This document shows positions 5,424 to 8,821 of a stretch of DNA of 8,821 bases, piece by piece. Positions within the stretch are counted from its first letter, which is position 1, and every line of letters starts with the position of its first letter. The stretch is from Desulfurococcales archaeon (GTDB taxonomy: Archaea; Thermoproteota; Thermoprotei_A; CAZTBM01; SZUA-1508), in contig DQVH01000118.1 in assembly GCA_015661855.1 (NCBI GenBank), positions 1 through 8,821 on the forward strand, read 5' to 3'. Position numbers and translations under genes: made by a program. Below the pieces are notes generated by a model. That model was given only the letters and a program-made list of their open reading frames with translations, had not been told where the DNA came from and did no database searches.

Positions 5424-6416
5424 ATGGTCTTACTTAGAGATATCGGCGAGAGAGGGGTTATTAAGGTTATAGAGGATATTATTTCTTATCCTTCTGATGC
5501 CATTCTACCTTTCGGTGATGATGTTTCAGGCTTAAAAGTTAATGGAATGAGGCTTATTCTAAAGGTTGATGCATTTAGTGAGGAGTTTTGTAGGTATTAC
5601 TGGATGGACTTATATGATCTTGGGTGGAAAGCTGTAACTATGGTTGTTAGCGATTTTGTAGTTAAACTTGCCAAGCCAATTATAGCTGTTGTATCATTCG
5701 GTATACCATCCAATAGGAGGCTTAGTGAAGTAGTTAATCTATTTAGGGGTGTAGCTGATGCAGCTAAATACTATGGTTTACACATTATTGGTGGTGACAC
5801 TAATGAGTCAAAATACGACCTATGGATATCAGTTTCAGCAGTATCACTAGATAAACGTAAATACACTCCCTCAAGATTTAATGCTCAAGAGGGAGACCTA
5901 GTAGTTACCAGTGGGGAATACGGTATCACAGGATTAGCAAACTATATACACTACAACAAAATCAGTTTGGAAACTCTACCAGAAAACTTGAGGAGAAAAA
6001 TCTTAAACAAAACTAAACATCCAGTAGCTAGAGTAGACTTACTAGATAAAATAATGGAAATAGCAGAATACATTACATCATCAATTGATGTTAGTGACGG
6101 CTTAGCTCAAACACTATACGATCTAGCTGAAGCAAGTAACGTAACAATAGAGTTAAACAGTATACCAATAGACTCTACAGTAAAAGAGTATACTACGAGA
6201 AACAATATAGATGTAGAACAGTTAGCACTATATGGTGGAGAAGAATTTGAAATACTATTCACCATAAACTCTAAATTTAAAAGTAAACTCGATAAAATAA
6301 TATCACATTATGGCTTAGACTTACATGTAATAGGTAGAGTTGTTAATAAGGGTAGAGTAGGAGTATACTATAGAGGACGCTTAATACCTAAAAGGGGTTG
6401 GGAGTACTTTAGGTAG
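5424..6416 (+). CDS. thiL: Thiamine-monophosphate kinase
   Basis: This 330-residue protein has the standard ThiL length. The enzyme phosphorylates thiamine monophosphate with ATP to thiamine diphosphate, the last step of cofactor synthesis, in the cytosol. The family's order of motifs is present: N-terminal LRDIGERGVIKVIED, F-G-D-D (30-33), K-V-D49, GWKAVTMVVSDFVVKLAKP (67-85, usually SDLAAMG-x-P), IIGGDTNES (121-129), SGEYGITGL (163-171), and SSIDVSDGLAQTLYDLA (219-235). GGEEFEILFT (271-280) replaces the common GGEDYELLF. The usual GVHF after the third motif is replaced by EEFCRYYWMD, a difference to note, though the acidic metal-binding residues remain. The ATG at 5424 has GGTG with a seven-base spacer and a stop codon directly upstream in frame. 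The radical SAM gene follows after eight bases, so the two are likely co-transcribed. Confidence 0.93.
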   Translation: MVLLRDIGERGVIKVIEDIISYPSDAILPFGDDVSGLKVNGMRLILKVDAFSEEFCRYYWMDLYDLGWKAVTMVVSDFVVKLAKPIIAVVSFGIPSNRRLSEVVNLFRGVADAAKYYGLHIIGGDTNESKYDLWISVSAVSLDKRKYTPSRFNAQEGDLVVTSGEYGITGLANYIHYNKISLETLPENLRRKILNKTKHPVARVDLLDKIMEIAEYITSSIDVSDGLAQTLYDLAEASNVTIELNSIPIDSTVKEYTTRNNIDVEQLALYGGEEFEILFTINSKFKSKLDKIISHYGLDLHVIGRVVNKGRVGVYYRGRLIPKRGWEYFR

Positions 6417-6424
6417 AGTATGCA

Positions 6425-8143
6425 ATGGACTTTAACAGAATACTAATACTTGATGGATATACTGATGAACCTGCTGGTTTAGGTGTACCACCATATATTG
6501 ATGTTTACCCCAGGTATATTGCTGGAGCAGTATGGACTGTCAAGCCAGATGCAATGGTAAAGTATATTACAGTTGATCAAGCTAGAATGATGGGTAGTGA
6601 GTTCTTTAGATTAGCTGAATCAATGGATATGGTTATTGTTATTGCGGGTATGGCTGTTCCAGGTAAATATCTTGGTGGTACACCTATTAGACTAAGTGAA
6701 TTAGATGAATGGTTTAGACTAATAAGTAAACCATTGAAAATACTTACCGGGCCAGCTGCTAGATTCGGTATTGGTATTGAGGGTGGTAGAGTAGCTGAAT
6801 TACCGGAGAAGGTAGCTACAAACTTTGACGTTATAGTTAAGGGTGATCCTGAAGTAGTAATCTACGATATTTTAAGGGAGAGATCTATAGAGAGAATAGA
6901 CCCCTACAAACTAAGAAACTCCTATAGTGAGATTGAGGAGTTTATTATTCGAGGTACACGTATAGTACTACAGCATCCAAACTACGGTAAAAACCTAATA
7001 GTTGAAATAGAAACCTTTAGAGGATGCCCCCGCGTAATTACTGGTGGTTGTTCATTCTGTATTGAACCACTATATGGAATACCAAAATTTAGAGATCAAA
7101 AGTCGATAGTGAAGGAAATTGAACACCTGTACAGGTTAGGTGTAAAACACTTTAGACTTGGAAGACAACCAGATATATTCGCCTACAAATCTATTGGTGT
7201 AGGTGAATTCGAATTTCCAAAACCAAACCCTGAAGAGATAAGAAAATTATTTTATGGAATTAGATGTGTAGCACCCAACCTCAAAACACTACACATAGAT
7301 AATGTTAATCCTGGAACAGTATATCATCATCCTGATGAGTCGAAGAAAGTAGCTAAAATAATAATAGAGTATCATACACCAGGTGATGTCGCAGCCTATG
7401 GTATTGAATCTGTTGACCCTAAAGTTATTAAGCTTAATAACTTAAAGGTTATGCCTGATGAGGCTATGGAGGCTATTAAAATACTTAATGAAGTTGGTGC
7501 TAAAAGGGGATGGAATGGTTTACCAGAGCTACTTCCAGGAATAAACTTTGTATTTGGGCTTATAGGGGAGACTAAGGAGACATACCATTTAGCCTACGAG
7601 TTCCTTAAGGAAGTCTATAATAGAGGGTACATGGTTCGAAGAATAAACATTAGACAGGTACTAGTATTTCCACATACAAGAATGTGGCATGTAGGAACAA
7701 AGTATATTGAGAAACATAGGGGGATTTTCAAAGTGTTTAAGGAGAAAATTAGGAGAGAAATAGATGTACCCATGCTTAGAAGAGTTATACCTAAAGGTAC
7801 TATCCTTAGAAACGTATTTACAGAATTACATGAAAATAACCATACATATGCAAGACAGGTGGGATCCTACCCTATACTAGTCGATATACCTATGAAGCTA
7901 CCACTACATAAGTTTATGGACTTCGTAATAGTAGATCATGGACCTAGATCTGTAACTGGAATACCCTACCCACTAGACATTAATAATGCACCATTAAGAA
8001 TTCTTAAGCTTGTACCAGGATTAGACTCTAATACGTTAATGAGGATTATAAAGTGTAGACCCATTAGGGATCTAAATGAACTAGTCAGTATTGTCGGTAA
8101 GGATAAAGCTAAATATTTTACTTTAAAACCTCAGAGCCGCTGA
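6425..8143 (+). CDS. Radical SAM protein with C-terminal helix-hairpin-helix (COG1031 type)
   Basis: The protein has 572 residues. The N-terminal part (about 1-150), with DGYTDEPAGLGVPPYIDVYPRY and GMAVPGKYLGGTP, resembles the Rossmann-like leader of MiaB/B12-type radical SAM enzymes. The iron-sulfur motif is C201-x7-C209-x2-C212 (RGCPRVITGGCSFCIE), not the usual CX3CX2C, as in the archaeal COG1031 group. A TIM-barrel core follows to about 445, including FRLGRQPDIF, YGIESVDPKVIKLNN and PGINFVFGLIGETKET. Residues about 460-515 (ELHENNHTYARQVGSYPILVDIP) could be a TRAM-like beta barrel. Residues 518-558 (INNAPLRILKLVPGLDSNTLMRIIKCRPI) form a helix-hairpin-helix typical of nucleic-acid binding. 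RNA or DNA modification is therefore plausible but is my inference; the reaction is unknown. The ribosome binding site AGGTAG (6411-6416) includes the thiL stop codon, showing tight coupling. Confidence 0.9.
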   Translation: MDFNRILILDGYTDEPAGLGVPPYIDVYPRYIAGAVWTVKPDAMVKYITVDQARMMGSEFFRLAESMDMVIVIAGMAVPGKYLGGTPIRLSELDEWFRLISKPLKILTGPAARFGIGIEGGRVAELPEKVATNFDVIVKGDPEVVIYDILRERSIERIDPYKLRNSYSEIEEFIIRGTRIVLQHPNYGKNLIVEIETFRGCPRVITGGCSFCIEPLYGIPKFRDQKSIVKEIEHLYRLGVKHFRLGRQPDIFAYKSIGVGEFEFPKPNPEEIRKLFYGIRCVAPNLKTLHIDNVNPGTVYHHPDESKKVAKIIIEYHTPGDVAAYGIESVDPKVIKLNNLKVMPDEAMEAIKILNEVGAKRGWNGLPELLPGINFVFGLIGETKETYHLAYEFLKEVYNRGYMVRRINIRQVLVFPHTRMWHVGTKYIEKHRGIFKVFKEKIRREIDVPMLRRVIPKGTILRNVFTELHENNHTYARQVGSYPILVDIPMKLPLHKFMDFVIVDHGPRSVTGIPYPLDINNAPLRILKLVPGLDSNTLMRIIKCRPIRDLNELVSIVGKDKAKYFTLKPQSR

Positions 8144-8190
8144 AGGGTCGTCACCAAAATCTGTTCAGGGGTTCTATCTTCATCGGCTAC
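8131..8190 (-). ncRNA. GC-rich self-complementary element, possible divergent C/D-like RNA
   Basis: This gap is clearly richer in G/C than its surroundings, a common mark of structured RNA in AT-rich thermophiles. AGCCGCTGAAG (8135-8145) can pair with CTTCATCGGCT (8178-8188), 10 of 11 positions, across a 32-base loop. The 5' arm contains the radical SAM stop codon. On the minus strand one can also read a C-like box ATGAAGA (8183-8177), CTGA (8168-8165), a C'-like box GTGACGA (8154-8148) and CTGA (8134-8131), with guides of 8 and 13 bases. Each C box has one mismatch, the first guide is short, and no flanking terminal stem is seen. The hairpin pairing would also conflict with a kink-turn. On the plus strand the 3' arm ends CGGCT-ACCA with a TTC loop, faintly like a tRNA end, but the element is too short for a tRNA. 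A 3'-end hairpin of the mRNA is the simplest alternative. Confidence 0.35.
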
Positions 8191-8199
8191 CACTTAAAA

Positions 8200-8213
8200 C
8201 TACTGTACAGTAG
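8200..8213. repeat. Perfect 14-bp palindrome
   Basis: CTACTGTACAGTAG is fully self-complementary and lies between the convergent radical SAM gene and the unknown short gene, ten bases from the latter's stop codon. On the minus strand it is followed by GTTTTAA, so it could help end that transcript. A dimeric protein site is the alternative. Confidence 0.55.
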
Positions 8214-8222
8214 GATTAAAGT

Positions 8223-8552
8223 TTAACTTGTTAATGGTGCTACACTTTCACCGAAACCTAGTGCCTCCTTCAACTGGTTTATATCGAAAGCTATAAATCC
8301 AACTATTGCATCTGGCATAATTTCAAGTATTTTCCTTCTAAAATACTTTATTCTTTCAATATATTCTCTAGGGCTTTCAACAATATCAAGCTCTTCATAA
8401 ACGTATATTACATCATCCTTTCTTGCAGTACATATTAAATGTAATGTAACTTCTCTACTCATATCCTTAGTTCTAATACAGTAGAATCTCTGTACACCCT
8501 TAGTTAATCTAGCAAAGTCGTTTAAGTCTAAAACATAAGCTATAGCACCCAT
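8223..8552 (-). CDS. Hypothetical protein, small alpha/beta
   Basis: I do not recognise this 109-residue protein. It begins MGAIAYVLDLNDF and appears to alternate strands and helices. Hydrophobic strands are seen at about 2-9, 35-42, 47-52 and 83-89, with a charged helix at about 62-78 (PREYIERIKYFRRKILEIM). There is no signal peptide, membrane helix or obvious catalytic motif; two cysteines (25 and 41) are not arranged as a metal site. The start is chosen at the ATG at 8552 because a strong GGTGG stands seven bases before it. A TATA box predicts transcription starting near 8569, downstream of the longer in-frame GTG at 8573. It is divergent from the partial gene at 8648 and shares its promoter gap. 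Confidence 0.75.
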   Translation of the reverse strand: MGAIAYVLDLNDFARLTKGVQRFYCIRTKDMSREVTLHLICTARKDDVIYVYEELDIVESPREYIERIKYFRRKILEIMPDAIVGFIAFDINQLKEALGFGESVAPLTS

Positions 8553-8590
8553 AATCTCTCCACCCATAGCCACGTCTATACAAGTATATG

Positions 8591-8600
8591 TTTAAAAATA
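8591..8600. promoter_or_regulatory. Shared TATA element of a divergent gene pair
   Basis: TTTAAAAATA reads as a TATA box on both strands. On the plus strand it predicts a start near 8621 and a leader of about 27 bases to the GTG at 8648. On the minus strand it predicts a start near 8569 and a leader of about 17 bases to the ATG at 8552. It lies near the middle of the 95-base gap, and I see no second candidate as good for either gene. Confidence 0.5.
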
Positions 8601-8647
8601 GAGAGCCCTAATAAGATTACATAGGAAGTAATATTAAGGTGGTTTGT

Positions 8648-8821
8648 GTGGGTGAAGAGGAGATACCTCTATCTATGAGGAGAAAACTACTACAGTATAT
8701 GAGGAAAAAGCTATTAGAGAAGTCTATGGAGGAAGTAACACCTAAACCTAGAAGCCCTAAAGATATAGTTTATGGTGCTCTAGAGGATGATAAAGCTAGA
8801 GAGATTTTAGAGTTAGTTAAA
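8648..8821 (+). CDS. Hypothetical protein, N-terminal part (runs off the window)
   Basis: Only 58 codons are visible and the reading frame is open to the window end. The start is GTG at 8648, supported by AAGGTGG at 8636-8642 with a five-base spacer. The visible part is a highly charged, probably helical N-terminus (MRRKLLQYMRKKLLEKSMEEV, about 10-30). A proline-rich break (TPKPRSPKD) follows, then a second helix beginning GALEDDKAREILELV. The basic helix followed by a short acidic helix recalls small archaeal nucleic-acid-binding proteins such as PDCD5 relatives, but the PDCD5 signature is not seen, so I give no function. Confidence 0.75.
   Translation, partial: MGEEEIPLSMRRKLLQYMRKKLLEKSMEEVTPKPRSPKDIVYGALEDDKAREILELVK

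Noticed and set aside
5254..5472. Plus-strand open frame of 72 codons
   Set aside because: It begins inside tRNA-Leu and overlaps the thiL start in another frame; it reads through a folded tRNA sequence.
8135..8192. tRNA-like end (CGGCT-ACCA with a TTC loop) as a degraded tRNA or attachment site
   Set aside because: At 58 bases it is too short, the T stem is mostly G-U or mismatched, there is no anticodon arm, and no integrase or element boundary is present.

Overview
The window reads as a chromosomal segment of a thermophilic archaeon of the Thermoproteota (Crenarchaeota) type. It is AT-rich, arginine is mostly AGA/AGG and isoleucine often ATA, ribosome binding sites are GGTG/GAGGT, promoters carry TATA boxes, and both tRNA genes encode their CCA ends. 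The protein set (Lrp-type regulator, RimK-type ligase, archaeal GlcNAc-1-phosphate transferase, hyperthermophile-style MTA phosphorylase with a CXC motif, ThiL, COG1031 radical SAM protein) is typical of that phylum. I cannot fix the genus. No mobile element, CRISPR array or defence system is visible, and no gene-free stretch exceeds about 130 bases apart from the tRNA gene block.

Layout. Bases 14-475 (+) encode an Lrp/AsnC regulator. It converges on a RimK-family ATP-grasp ligase (569-1471, -), and a canonical C/D box guide sRNA lies between their 3' ends on the minus strand (474-558). Next come a six-helix membrane protein of unknown role (1571-2113, -) and, divergent from it, an MraY/ALG7-family phosphosugar transferase (2204-3223, +), separated by a compact palindromic promoter region. 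The transferase overlaps tail-to-tail with a minus-strand operon of S-methyl-5'-thioadenosine phosphorylase (4133-4942) followed by a degenerate SIS-like protein (3212-4123). tRNA-Thr(CGU) and tRNA-Leu(UAG), both intronless, follow on the plus strand. Then come ThiL (5424-6416) and, with its ribosome binding site lying across the thiL stop, a COG1031 radical SAM protein (6425-8143). The radical SAM gene converges on a short unknown protein (8223-8552, -) across a GC-rich, self-complementary element and a 14-bp palindrome. A divergent unknown gene (8648 onward, +) runs off the window.

How the genes work together. The window holds small independent housekeeping units: cofactor synthesis (ThiL and a possible modification enzyme), methionine/polyamine salvage (MTAP), lipid-linked glycan assembly (the transferase), and translation (two tRNAs and a 2'-O-methylation guide RNA). 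The least expected content is in the gaps: the C/D sRNA with a TATA-like promoter inside the 3' end of the ligase gene, the GC-rich structured element after the radical SAM gene, and symmetric elements on the MTAP promoter and after tRNA-Thr.
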